Source: Fimbriimonadaceae bacterium
Lineage (GTDB): Bacteria > Armatimonadota > Fimbriimonadia > Fimbriimonadales > Fimbriimonadaceae
Length of the DNA stretch: 64,000 bases
Assembly (NCBI GenBank): GCA_026129685.1
Contig: JAHCHO010000003.1
Location: 171,256-235,255 of the forward strand
Reading direction: 5' to 3'
Within the stretch, counting starts at the first letter, position 1, and each line of letters opens with the position of its first letter. The notes below the pieces were generated by a model. It was not told the origin of the DNA. It saw only the letters and a program-made list of their open reading frames with translations, and did no database searches. Of this stretch, positions 1 to 8,503 are shown one piece after another. The position numbers and the translations under genes were made by a program.

Positions 1-10
1 CGGACACACC

Positions 11-841
11 ATGACGACGAACAATCTGAAGACGGGACTTCTTCTGATCGGCATCGCCGCCTTGGCGATCTTCATCGGGCGCCACTTCTTCGGCGCGGCG
101 GGGGCGCTGTTGGGACTGCTGATCGCGTTCGCCTTCCAGGCGTTCAGCTACTTCCAGGGACACAAGATGGCGCTTCGCTTCGCGCACGCGGAACCGCTTC
201 CGTCCGGAACCCTCCCGTGGCTGGAGGACGCGGTGACCCAACTGAGCGAACGCGCTGGCATTCCGGCTCCCGCCCTCTACATCTCGCCCGATCCTCAGCC
301 GAACGCCTTCGCCGCCGGACGCAACCCGGACGTGGCGGTGGTCTGCTTCAACCAGGGTCTTCTGAACACGATGACCAAGCGCGAGGTCATCGCGGTTCTG
401 GCGCACGAGATCGCCCATATCAGGAACCGCGACACCTTGACGATGACGGTGGTGGCCGCCCTTGCCTCTTTCGTCACGATGCTTGCGAACGTGGCCTGGC
501 TCATCCCTTCCCAAGGGGACGAGGACCGGAACCCGCTCGTGGACTTGGCGATGATGCTGGTCGTACCGGTCGCGGCGATGCTGGTCCAGTTGGCCATCAG
601 CCGGGCACGCGAGTTCGCGGCGGACCAAACCGCGTCCGAACTGATGGGAGACACCGCGCCGATGGCGGACGCTTTGCTGGCCCTTGAACGAGGGGTGCAG
701 CGGACCCCGAGCCGGGCCGCCCAACCGGCGATGGCCCACCTCTACATCGCGAGTCCGCTCGCGGGAGGGCTGGGTTCCCTGCTCTCCACCCATCCCCCGA
801 TCTCGCAACGCATTGCGCGCTTGCGGGCGATCCGGGTGTAA
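11..841 (+). CDS. htpX: HtpX-like membrane zinc metalloprotease (M48)
   Basis: 276 aa, a usual length for HtpX. Two hydrophobic segments occupy about residues 8-48. The zinc-binding HEIAH motif is at residues 132-136 and the third ligand is probably Glu201 in REFAAD. A further hydrophobic stretch lies between them at about 145-195. HtpX proteases degrade misfolded inner-membrane proteins with the active site facing the cytoplasm. The C-terminal STHPPISQRIARL segment is typical of the family. The ATG is 10 bases from the window edge, so upstream control cannot be seen. The next gene begins 51 bases downstream on the same strand. Confidence 0.93.
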   Translation: MTTNNLKTGLLLIGIAALAIFIGRHFFGAAGALLGLLIAFAFQAFSYFQGHKMALRFAHAEPLPSGTLPWLEDAVTQLSERAGIPAPALYISPDPQPNAFAAGRNPDVAVVCFNQGLLNTMTKREVIAVLAHEIAHIRNRDTLTMTVVAALASFVTMLANVAWLIPSQGDEDRNPLVDLAMMLVVPVAAMLVQLAISRAREFAADQTASELMGDTAPMADALLALERGVQRTPSRAAQPAMAHLYIASPLAGGLGSLLSTHPPISQRIARLRAIRV

Positions 842-892
842 TGGTTCGAAGGCGTCCGAGGTGTTGCGGTCGCCGATCGCAGGGAATCACGG

Positions 893-1882
893 ATGTCTTC
901 CAACCTTGGGCCTTGGCTTAGCGTGGTACGAACGGAGTATCTCGAATCCTTCGTGCGCGATGGCGGGGGTACCGTGCGTCTTCTCGGCGCCGGCACCGAC
1001 GACCTCAAGGCCGCGTTCGGCCAGTTACGAAAGAGCGCGACCGACCTCGGCTACCACGTGGTCAGCCTTCATCCGGGTCGTCTTCGAGAGGACGGTCGGA
1101 AGCCGCATCTCCACCGAATGGATCGTCTGACCACGACGGTACTCGGATCGCTGAGTTGGGGAGACTTGGTCGATGCCCAGGTCCGGATCGCCCTGCGCGA
1201 GATGGGCCTCGACGAAGCGCCCGGCGGCGCTGGATTCGACGTCGGAACGCTCGCGGCGCACAATGGGCGGGACCCGCAGGACCTTCGAAGGAGGTTCGAG
1301 CGCTTGGTCGCGGCCGTCGCCCTTTCCGACCGGAACTATTGCGTCGAGTTCCGATTGGCGATCGCCGCGCTCGTCCGGGCTCGCCTTCTCCCGTCGGAGG
1401 TATCGGCCACGACGGAGAGGGCGGTGCTCAACTGGTTCAAGGGCGTGCAGGAACCCGGGGCCGCCGCTCAGTTGCGCCGAATCGGCATCCACGACCGAAT
1501 AGGCAGACTCAACGCCCGCTGGGTTCTGCAGTCCGTCACCCACTGGCTACCCAAAACGGGAAAGACCGGACTCGCCGTGTTCCTCGACCTCCGACCGTAC
1601 GAGCGAACGCCTTCGAGCCAGAGCCGGTCGGGGGAGGACGGAGCGCTGCACTACTCTCGACCCTCCTACATCCAGATGCTCGAGTCGCTACGGCGATTCC
1701 TCGACGACGCGGAGGAGTTTCGCTCGTTCGTCCTGTTCGTCGGCGCCACGCCCGACTTCTTCGCGGAAGGACGTCGCAACTACCGCGATTACGACGCCCT
1801 CTACGGGCGAGTCGCGAACGAGATACACCCCTCCGGAAGGCCGAATCCAGCGGCGGCCCTCACCGTCCTGCGGGCAGGATAA
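893..1882 (+). CDS. BREX/DUF2791-family ATPase-like protein with a degenerate P-loop
   Basis: 329 aa. The opening GPWLSVVRTEYLESFVRDGG resembles proteins annotated 'BREX system ATP-binding domain' (DUF2791, BrxC/BrxD group), and the sheet-forming segments GLAVFLDLRPY and SFVLFVGATPDFF fit such a fold. Where the Walker A loop should lie (about residues 30-42) it reads LLGAGTDDLKAAF, with no GKS/T, so nucleotide binding is probably lost. The stop is six bases before the next gene, which keeps a perfect P-loop. This suggests a pseudo-ATPase and active ATPase pair acting together. No BREX methylase, PglZ, Lon or helicase gene lies beside it. Family assignment is from remembered similarity, not a search. 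Confidence 0.6.
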   Translation: MSSNLGPWLSVVRTEYLESFVRDGGGTVRLLGAGTDDLKAAFGQLRKSATDLGYHVVSLHPGRLREDGRKPHLHRMDRLTTTVLGSLSWGDLVDAQVRIALREMGLDEAPGGAGFDVGTLAAHNGRDPQDLRRRFERLVAAVALSDRNYCVEFRLAIAALVRARLLPSEVSATTERAVLNWFKGVQEPGAAAQLRRIGIHDRIGRLNARWVLQSVTHWLPKTGKTGLAVFLDLRPYERTPSSQSRSGEDGALHYSRPSYIQMLESLRRFLDDAEEFRSFVLFVGATPDFFAEGRRNYRDYDALYGRVANEIHPSGRPNPAAALTVLRAG

Positions 1883-1888
1883 CGAAAC

Positions 1889-3088
1889 ATGGAGACGATC
1901 GAAGCACGCAGAGTCATCGAAGCGCTGCGGACCGGCGTTCCAAGCCGCGCGGCCGTGAAGTCGCTCGGGGCGGGATCGGCGGCGCTGGAACGCGCCTTCG
2001 TCCGGGCCCTCGAAGCGAAGAGCGAAACGACGGGCGCGGAGCCGATTCTTTTCCAGGGCCCGTTCGGAATGGGCAAATCCCACCTGCTGTTGCACTGGCG
2101 CTCCTTGGCGGAGGAACGCGGCTTCGCGACGTCCCAGGTCGTTATCGGCCCCGAAACGCCGCTCGGCAACCCCAACGCCGTGCAACGCGCGGTCGCCGAA
2201 AGCGCGCGGGCACCGGGTACGACCGGTAAGGCCGTCAAGGAACTCGCCGCCGTTGCACCGCCGGGCGCCGCCGAGGCGTTGCGGGCGGGCGCGGCCAAGG
2301 CGGGCCTCGGCGATCGGTTCCTGGCGCTGCTCCGCGTCTACGAGACGACCCAGGACGAGGAGTTGCGAAACGACGTGCTCAACGACCTCGAGGGGCGCCC
2401 GGTCGCGGTCGGCCGGGTTCGGCGCGCCCTGCGAGAAATCCGTGAAGCCGACCGCTACAAGTTCGCGGCCGGCTCGAGCCACGCTCACGCCCATGAGCGC
2501 CTCGTGCTCGCCGCGCTCTTCTGCCGCGCCCACGGGCTTCGGGGACTGGTCGTCCTGTTCGACGAACTAGAGAGGCTGACCGCGTTCGGACCCCGGTCGC
2601 GGGTCGCGGCCTACCGGGAACTGGGCTGGTGGCGCAAGGTCTGCAACGACCCCGCGATGCCGTTGTTCGCCGTCTTCGCGTCCGCCGACAACGCCCATCA
2701 TCGCTTCACCGACAAGGGCGACACGGCCCGGGTGAAGGCGCTGAAGCCCGAGGACCCGGAAACCGAATCGGTCGTCCTGGGTCACGCACTTTTCGGGACG
2801 GTCCAAGACCTTGACCCCATCGTGGACGACGCGGCGCAACTGCATGCCCTCCGCAAAACGGTCGCCGAGATCTATGGCGAAGCCTACGGGTTTGCCCCCA
2901 GCGACGGGGACCTAACCGACTCCTACCCCACGATCCGGGCGGCCCTGAGAAGTTGGATCGCGCGATGGGACATGGAACGCCTGGCCCCCGGGGAAACCGG
3001 GGCCATCGTCACCGAAACGTTGGAATTCGGAGCGACCACTTTCAGCGACGAGGAACTGGCCGCGATCGCGTCTGACGACGACGCCTGA
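1889..3088 (+). CDS. BrxD/DUF2791-like P-loop ATPase
   Basis: 399 aa. The protein opens with EARRVIEALRTGVPSR, a usual start for BREX-type DUF2791 ATPases. Walker A is GPFGMGKS at residues 57-64 and Walker B is VVLFDELE around Asp225-Glu226, so ATP hydrolysis should be intact. Relatives occur in phage-defence BREX loci and in actinobacterial gene sets with TerB-domain proteins and helicases. Here only the two-gene pair is present. It follows the degenerate paralogue after six bases, so translation is probably coupled. The TGA stop is at the edge of a strong palindrome (3087-3119). A defence role is inferred from the family, not shown by context. Confidence 0.7.
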   Translation: METIEARRVIEALRTGVPSRAAVKSLGAGSAALERAFVRALEAKSETTGAEPILFQGPFGMGKSHLLLHWRSLAEERGFATSQVVIGPETPLGNPNAVQRAVAESARAPGTTGKAVKELAAVAPPGAAEALRAGAAKAGLGDRFLALLRVYETTQDEELRNDVLNDLEGRPVAVGRVRRALREIREADRYKFAAGSSHAHAHERLVLAALFCRAHGLRGLVVLFDELERLTAFGPRSRVAAYRELGWWRKVCNDPAMPLFAVFASADNAHHRFTDKGDTARVKALKPEDPETESVVLGHALFGTVQDLDPIVDDAAQLHALRKTVAEIYGEAYGFAPSDGDLTDSYPTIRAALRSWIARWDMERLAPGETGAIVTETLEFGATTFSDEELAAIASDDDA

Positions 3089-3119
3089 GTCCACGGCGGC
3101 GAATCGCCGCCGTGGACTC
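3087..3119. terminator. Perfect palindrome, probable bidirectional terminator
   Basis: Two 16-base arms, GAGTCCACGGCGGCGA and its exact complement, flank a single central A. It overlaps the stop of the plus-strand ATPase gene and lies 21 bases from the end of the minus-strand transporter operon. It therefore sits between convergent transcripts, as a shared terminator would. No T tract follows, so a role as a protein-binding or spaced repeat element is not excluded. Confidence 0.6.
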
Positions 3120-3140
3120 TCAGGCGGAGAGCCTGGCGGC

Positions 3141-4130
3141 TCAGTACACCGAATCCGGGAAGTAGTAGTTCTTCGCGTTCTCCGGCGTGATGAGGTCCAC
3201 ATCGATCATCAGGTGGCGCGGCATGTACTTGCCCACCTTCTCTTTGTTTCGAAGGACCGCCGCCGCGAGTTCGACGCCCGTCGCGACCATCGAAGGTGGG
3301 TAGGTGATGTCCGCTGGGAACATCGGGTCCTTCTCCGAAACGCGCTTGACGATGTCCTTCATTCCCGCGCCGCCAAGAATCCAGACCCCCGTCCGGCCCG
3401 CTTCCTTGAGGGCCTGCTCCGCGCCCAGGGCCATATCGTCGTCCGCGGCCCAGATCGCGTCGAATTGCGGGTGCTTCACGAGGAGACTCTGGGTCACCTC
3501 AAAAGCCTTCTGCCGGTTCCACATGCCGGGCTGGCTGTCGAGCACCTGGACGCCGCTGGCCTTGAACACCTCGTTCGCCGCATTGACCCGGTCGGTGTTG
3601 ACGGTGGAGGGAATGCCCTCGAGGATCACGATCTTGCCCTTGCCGCCCAGTTTCTGAACGATGTACTCGGCGGACTTGCGGCCGAACGCCTTGTTGTCGC
3701 CTTCGATAAACACGTCGGCGACGGGCTCCAAGAATCCCCGGTCCACGTTCACGAGGTAAATGCCACGCTTGTTCACCTCTTTCGCGATCGGGGTAAGGGG
3801 CGCGCTCTCCGTCGCGAGCACGACCAATCCGTCGATACCGCCCGCCATCATGGTCTCGATCTGGCTGATCTGGGTCTGGGGGGTGTCGGCGGCCTGCAGG
3901 TTCCACTCTATGTCGGGGTGCGCCTCCATGGCCTGGCGCGCCCACCAGTTGACGCCCGCCGTCCAGCCGTGGTCCGCCGCCGGAATCGAGATGCCGATCT
4001 TGAGCTTCTTGCCCGTTCCGGCCGTCGCGCCGTCGCCGCCCGCGCTCGACGTACCGGAACCGCTCTGACACCCAAGGGCCATGACGAGAAACGCGCCGAC
4101 GACCGACGCAAAGAGAAGCCGTTTCAACAT
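3141..4130 (-). CDS. Sugar ABC transporter substrate-binding lipoprotein (RbsB type)
   Basis: 329 aa from an ATG preceded by AGGTGG. A longer in-frame reading upstream runs into the permease gene and lacks a signal. The N-terminus is a lipoprotein signal with lipobox MALGC (Cys21), followed by a Gly/Ser/Thr linker. The mature part is a type I periplasmic binding protein (KIGISIPAADHGWTAG at about 45-60). It should bind a monosaccharide at the cell surface and deliver it to the permease. It is the last gene of a three-gene operon, eight bases after the permease stop. The exact sugar cannot be told from sequence; the ribose/galactose group is likely. Confidence 0.88.
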   Translation of the reverse strand: MLKRLLFASVVGAFLVMALGCQSGSGTSSAGGDGATAGTGKKLKIGISIPAADHGWTAGVNWWARQAMEAHPDIEWNLQAADTPQTQISQIETMMAGGIDGLVVLATESAPLTPIAKEVNKRGIYLVNVDRGFLEPVADVFIEGDNKAFGRKSAEYIVQKLGGKGKIVILEGIPSTVNTDRVNAANEVFKASGVQVLDSQPGMWNRQKAFEVTQSLLVKHPQFDAIWAADDDMALGAEQALKEAGRTGVWILGGAGMKDIVKRVSEKDPMFPADITYPPSMVATGVELAAAVLRNKEKVGKYMPRHLMIDVDLITPENAKNYYFPDSVY

Positions 4131-4138
4131 GGGTCCAC

Positions 4139-5125
4139 CTAGTCCGTTGCCCGGCCGCGTTGAAGCAGCACGGCCAGCAGGATGATAGCACCCTTGACCG
4201 CGCCTTGCCAGTAGTTCGAAACCCCGAACGACACCATCATGTTCGAGATCACGCCGAGCAAGAGCACGCCGATCACGGTGCCCCACACGCGCCCTTTCCC
4301 CCCCGAAAGCGGGGTGCCGCCGATCACGACCGCGGCGATCGCGTCGAGCTCGTAGTACAGGCCGTTGGTGCTCGATGCCACCGAGTTCAGGCGGGCCGAA
4401 AGCAGAACGCCTGCCATCCCGCTGAGCGCCCCCAGCAGGGTGTACGTCCAGAAGCGAATCGCCCCCGTCGAGATGCCCGAGTACCGTGCCGCCCGCTCGC
4501 TCGCCCCTACCGCGACGACGTACCGGCCGAAGCGCGCGCGCGCGAGCAGGAACGCCGCCCCGACCGCCAGGATCAGCCAGACGACGATGGACCAGTTGAG
4601 GATCAGGTTGCGTCCCGCCCCGTCCACGAACGGAAGCGGAATCCCGCCCGCCCCGAAGGCCGGGTAAGCGTCCATGCTCTGGCTCCGAATCTCACTGCCG
4701 TCCGCCATGACGAGGGTCACCGAGCGAAAGGCGACGAGTCCCGCCAGGGTCGCGATAAACGGCGCGAGACGTCCAACGCTGATCAGAAAGCCGTTCACCG
4801 CCCCCACCGCCGTCCCCACCCCGACGCCGGCGAGAACCGCGATCGCCACCCCCATCGTCCCCCGATCCAGGTTCTTGTTCAAGACCATCACCGCGCTCGC
4901 GCCGCTCAGGGCCACGATGCTGCCGACCGAGAGGTCGATCCCGCCCGCGATGATCACGAGGGTCATCCCGATCGCCACAATGCCGATGTAGGACGACTGG
5001 TTGAGGAGGTTCCGGACGTTCTCCGGCTGGAGGAACATCGCCGGCTTGAGAACCGCGTTGACAAGGACCAGGATCAGGAGCGCCAACACGACGCCGTACT
5101 GCTCGAAGATTCGTTGCGTTCGCAT
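4139..5125 (-). CDS. Sugar ABC transporter permease (RbsC type)
   Basis: 328 aa, very hydrophobic, with eight to ten membrane segments spread over the length. Family marks are the GGIDLSVGSIVALSGA loop (about residues 60-76) and AVVIGGTPLSGGKG near 265, both usual in RbsC/XylH permeases. It forms the membrane channel of the importer encoded with the binding protein and the double-domain ATPase. Its ATG directly abuts the ATPase stop codon with no bases between, so translation is probably coupled. Confidence 0.9.
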   Translation of the reverse strand: MRTQRIFEQYGVVLALLILVLVNAVLKPAMFLQPENVRNLLNQSSYIGIVAIGMTLVIIAGGIDLSVGSIVALSGASAVMVLNKNLDRGTMGVAIAVLAGVGVGTAVGAVNGFLISVGRLAPFIATLAGLVAFRSVTLVMADGSEIRSQSMDAYPAFGAGGIPLPFVDGAGRNLILNWSIVVWLILAVGAAFLLARARFGRYVVAVGASERAARYSGISTGAIRFWTYTLLGALSGMAGVLLSARLNSVASSTNGLYYELDAIAAVVIGGTPLSGGKGRVWGTVIGVLLLGVISNMMVSFGVSNYWQGAVKGAIILLAVLLQRGRATD

Positions 5126-6607
5126 CTAGGCGGCTTCCTCCACACCGGCGGCGAGCAACATGATGGCGTGCTCGCCGATCTCGTCGCCCACCAGTTCCCC
5201 GACCGAGCGGCCGTCGCGCATCACGACGACCCGGTGGCACAGGCCCACCAACTCCGGCATCTCGCTGCTGACGAGCACGCAGGCGAGGCCTTCGCTCGCC
5301 AGTCGGTGCACCAGCCGGTAGATTTCGCGCTTCGCGCCCACGTCGACGCCCCGCGTCGGCTCGTCGAGCAGAAGCACCCGGGGCTTGCCGTCGAGCCACT
5401 TCGCAAGGGCGACCTTCTGCTGGTTGCCTCCGCTCAGGGTGCCGACCGGCTCCTCGGGGTCGCCGACCCTGACGTCCAGCGCCTGAATCCAGGCGTCGGT
5501 GGCCCGCCGTTGCCGCCCCCGGTCGATGGTGAACCCGCCGTAGGCACGCAGGTTCGCGAGGGTCGTGTTCTCGACCGCACTCATCCCCAGCACCAGACCG
5601 GCGCCCTTGCGGTCCTCGCTGAGGTAGGCCACGCCGTGACGCAAGGCTTCGCGGGGATTCCTCAGCCGAACCGATTCGCCGCCCAGGCGGGTGTCCCCCG
5701 TGTGCGCGCGCAATCCGACGATCGCTTCGCACGCCTCCGTCCGCCCGCTGCCGACCAGACCCGCCAGCCCGAGAATCTCGCCCGGGCGCACCGTCAGCCC
5801 AAGCCCGCGAACCCACCCGGGAACCTGTAGATTTTCCACCTCCAAAATGGGGTTCGCCTCGGCGGGGTGCGCTTTCGGCGGGAACACGTCGCCAAGGTCG
5901 CGACCGACCATCAGCTTGGCCAGCTCGGCGGGGCTCGAGCCGGCCGTCGGGCGGGTCTCGACGTGCTGCCCGTCCCGCAGCACCGAGACGACGTCGCACA
6001 GCCGCAGCACCTCGTCGAGCAGGTGGGAGATATAGATGAGGGTGACGCCCTGGCCGTGAAGCCGCCCCAGGAGGTCGAACAGCGCGTCGGTCTCGCGCTC
6101 GCTGAGGACCGCCGTCGGCTCGTCGAGGATCAGGTACCGCGCCTGCTGCGACACGGCTTTGGCGATCTCGACGAGCTGCTTTCCCGCCACGCTCAGGTCG
6201 CCGACCCGGGTTCGCGGCCCGAACGGCGCCCGTACCTCGTGAAGCCAGCGTTCCGCCTCCTGTTCCGCCTTCTTCCGATCGATCGCGAACCCGCGCCTTG
6301 GCTCCCGGCCGAGAAACACGTTTTCGGCGGCGTTCAGCTCGTCCACGAGGTTCAGTTCCTGGTGGATCATGGCGATGCCGGCTTGGGCCGCCTCGCGGAC
6401 GGAGCGGAACCGAACGGGCGCCCCGTCGAGGAGCACCTCGCCCTCGGTGGGCTGTTCGACCCCGGCAAGGATCTTCATGAGGGTGCTCTTCCCCGCCCCG
6501 TTTTCCCCGATCACCGCGTGGCTCGTGCCCACGGCGAAGGCCAGCGACACCCCGTCCAGCGCGGTGACGGCGGGGTAGCGCTTCGTGATCGAGCGGACTT
6601 CCAGCAT
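5126..6607 (-). CDS. Sugar ABC transporter ATP-binding protein, two ABC domains (RbsA type)
   Basis: 493 aa, the usual length for RbsA/MglA/XylG. The first ABC domain has Walker A GENGAGKS near residue 35, signature LSVAGKQ and Walker B LILDEPTAVL. The second has a weaker Walker A (GLVGSGRT, Arg in place of Lys), signature LSGGNQQ and LLLDEPTRGVD. The altered second P-loop is normal for this family, where the two sites are unequal. It powers import by the permease and lipoprotein encoded downstream. A TAAAAT hexamer nine bases before the ATG (6617-6622) is the likely operon -10 box, giving a leader of only a few bases. Confidence 0.93.
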   Translation of the reverse strand: MLEVRSITKRYPAVTALDGVSLAFAVGTSHAVIGENGAGKSTLMKILAGVEQPTEGEVLLDGAPVRFRSVREAAQAGIAMIHQELNLVDELNAAENVFLGREPRRGFAIDRKKAEQEAERWLHEVRAPFGPRTRVGDLSVAGKQLVEIAKAVSQQARYLILDEPTAVLSERETDALFDLLGRLHGQGVTLIYISHLLDEVLRLCDVVSVLRDGQHVETRPTAGSSPAELAKLMVGRDLGDVFPPKAHPAEANPILEVENLQVPGWVRGLGLTVRPGEILGLAGLVGSGRTEACEAIVGLRAHTGDTRLGGESVRLRNPREALRHGVAYLSEDRKGAGLVLGMSAVENTTLANLRAYGGFTIDRGRQRRATDAWIQALDVRVGDPEEPVGTLSGGNQQKVALAKWLDGKPRVLLLDEPTRGVDVGAKREIYRLVHRLASEGLACVLVSSEMPELVGLCHRVVVMRDGRSVGELVGDEIGEHAIMLLAAGVEEAA

Positions 6608-6616
6608 CGGCGCCCC

Positions 6617-6622
6617 ATTTTA
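6617..6622 (-). promoter_or_regulatory. -10 element of the sugar ABC operon
   Basis: TAAAAT on the minus strand, nine bases before the ATPase ATG. The expected transcript start lies two or three bases before the ATG. No clear -35 was seen. Confidence 0.5.
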
Positions 6623-6702
6623 CAGAACCGGGCCCCCTCCGCACCGTCGACGGGAACCGGCGCGCAACGATTTGGATTTCCTTTCGGTAGGAAGAACAAG
6701 CC

Positions 6703-7335
6703 ATGAAGCCATCGGTCGTGCTGATCGCCGGGTCCGTCGCCGCCATCGGGTGGATCGCCCTCGCCAACGCGATGCAGACCCCGGCCAAAGGCGCGGAAAC
6801 GCAGATGAACGCCAACGGAAAAGTGCTCGGCTACCGGGTCGTGAACGGACGCTTCGCGGAGGGACCCTACGCGGGCTACCTCGTCGCCCGGCCCAACCGG
6901 CCCGATCGCGTCGAGAAGACCGACGACGAGTGGCGCAAACTCCTCACCCCCGAGCAGTACAAGATTCTGCGCGGCCACGGCACCGAGGCGGCCTTCTGCG
7001 GCCGGTTCCACGACAACAAGAAGGACGGGGTTTACGTCGTCGCCGGGACGGGTCAGCCCGTCTTCCGTTCCGACGCCAAGTTCGACAGCGGCACCGGCTG
7101 GCCGTCGTTCTTCCAGCCTTACGACAAGGACGCGATCTGGCTGAAGCCCGACTTCAGCTACGGGATGACCCGGCTCGAGGTCCTCGCCACCCGGTGCGAC
7201 GGCCACCTGGGGCACGTCTTCCCCGACGGTCCCGGCGAGAAGGGCGGCTTACGCTTCTGCATCAACTCGGAAGCCCTCGAGTTCGTCCCCGCCGACGAGT
7301 GGGCCAAGCGGGCAAGCGGCAAGAAGTCCGGCTGA
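6703..7335 (+). CDS. msrB: Exported peptide-methionine (R)-S-oxide reductase
   Basis: 210 aa with an N-terminal hydrophobic signal (about residues 4-23), so it probably repairs oxidised methionine outside the cytoplasm. The SelR domain fills the rest: FDSGTGWPSFFQP, then HLGHVFPDG and GGLRFCINSEAL, where Cys of RFCIN is the catalytic residue. A Cys in AAFCGRF could act as resolving residue. The two CxxC zinc pairs of many MsrB proteins are missing (VAGTG where CxGC is usual), so this is a zinc-free form. AGGAAG about ten bases before the ATG is the ribosome site. It converges on the glycosyltransferase gene. Confidence 0.92.
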   Translation: MKPSVVLIAGSVAAIGWIALANAMQTPAKGAETQMNANGKVLGYRVVNGRFAEGPYAGYLVARPNRPDRVEKTDDEWRKLLTPEQYKILRGHGTEAAFCGRFHDNKKDGVYVVAGTGQPVFRSDAKFDSGTGWPSFFQPYDKDAIWLKPDFSYGMTRLEVLATRCDGHLGHVFPDGPGEKGGLRFCINSEALEFVPADEWAKRASGKKSG

Positions 7336-7355
7336 TCCGCCAGCCGACCGGCGAA

Positions 7356-8471
7356 TCAGCCGACATCCCGGAACCCGCGCCACATCGCCACCGCGCGCTC
7401 CACCTGCGCGGCATAGCGTTCGCGAAATACGGCCGCATCGAACCGCTCCGCTTGCGCCCGTAGCGCCGCCGGGTCGAAGGCGCGGCGACGCAGGGCCTCG
7501 ATCCCGCGCGCGAACGCCTCCGGCGATTGCTCGTCGACCAAGACCCCGCAATCCCCGGTGACCGTTTCCGTAACCCCGCCCTGCCCATACGCGACGACCG
7601 GAACGCCCGCCGCGAGCGACTCGACGGGCACGATGCCAAAGTCCTCGTAAGGCGGGAACACCGTCGCCAGGGACCGACCCATCAGCTTCTTGAGTTCCTC
7701 GTCGGGGAGACGCCCGTGGAACACGACGTTCGCCGCCCCCGCCGCCTGGGCTTCGAGGTGCGCCCGCAACGGGCCGCTTCCGACGATGTTCAGCCGCAAT
7801 CCGGTCCGTTTGGCCGCCTCGATCGCCAAGTCCACCCGCTTGTACGGGATCAAGCGTCCCCAGATGAGGAGCCCCTCCTCGTCCGACACCCGCTCAACGT
7901 CCGCCCATTTCCCGGTTTCGACCGGAGGGTAGATGACCTCGTCCACCGCCCTTCCGTAGAATCGGCGAATCCGATCCGCGGTCGTGTTCGAGTTGGCGAG
8001 CACGATGTCCGGCCCTTTCGAGGCGTCCAGGTCCAGACGCTTCAGCCTCTTGACGACCATGCGTTGCACGATCCCGGACATCCGCTTGTCGATTTCCGGC
8101 AGCCAAAGGCTGCGCGCGGGCGTGTGGTAGTAGCAGAGCATCACCGACCCGGGAGGCTTGCGGACGTTGTGGGCGAACGTATGGCTGTCCACCAGCAGCA
8201 CGTCGAACTCCGAGAGATCGATAGATCGGAAGGCGTCGGGGGCGACCGGCGCGTACAGGTAGTGGCGGGAATGGGCGAAAGGCATCCGGTCCAGCCACGT
8301 CACGCGCACCTCGCGCCCCTTGAGGAACGGGTACGCCGCCGGATTGAACTGGGTGGTCACGATCGGACCCTCGACCATCTCCGCGATGTGCCGGAACAGC
8401 TCCTCGGCCCCACCGAAGACCGCCATCCAGTCGTGCACGAGCGCGAACCGGACGTCGTCGTGGCGGATCAT
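7356..8471 (-). CDS. Glycosyltransferase family 4
   Basis: 371 aa. The N-terminal Rossmann part begins RFALVHDWMAVFGGAEELF, the acceptor-side GT4 start. The donor-binding half has LLIWGRLIPYKRVDLAIEAA, LNIVGSGPL and the E-x7-E signature in PPYEDFGIVPVESLAAGVPVV. It transfers a sugar from a nucleotide donor, probably for surface polysaccharide or glycolipid. The ATG at 8471 is chosen because CATAAT lies exactly six bases before it. An in-frame ATG at 8495 would put that promoter box inside the gene. Stands alone; divergent from 8504. Confidence 0.9.
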   Translation of the reverse strand: MIRHDDVRFALVHDWMAVFGGAEELFRHIAEMVEGPIVTTQFNPAAYPFLKGREVRVTWLDRMPFAHSRHYLYAPVAPDAFRSIDLSEFDVLLVDSHTFAHNVRKPPGSVMLCYYHTPARSLWLPEIDKRMSGIVQRMVVKRLKRLDLDASKGPDIVLANSNTTADRIRRFYGRAVDEVIYPPVETGKWADVERVSDEEGLLIWGRLIPYKRVDLAIEAAKRTGLRLNIVGSGPLRAHLEAQAAGAANVVFHGRLPDEELKKLMGRSLATVFPPYEDFGIVPVESLAAGVPVVAYGQGGVTETVTGDCGVLVDEQSPEAFARGIEALRRRAFDPAALRAQAERFDAAVFRERYAAQVERAVAMWRGFRDVG

Positions 8472-8477
8472 GCCCCC

Positions 8478-8483
8478 ATTATG
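8478..8483 (-). promoter_or_regulatory. -10 element, leaderless start of the glycosyltransferase gene
   Basis: CATAAT, then gggggc, then ATG. With standard -10 geometry the transcript begins at the A of ATG. Confidence 0.65.
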
Positions 8484-8503
8484 GGGCCCGACCATAATGC
8501 GTC

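Noticed and set aside
4160..5830. 556-residue open frame opposite the sugar permease and ATPase
   Set aside because: It is a composition-driven shadow; the minus-strand proteins have firm motifs.
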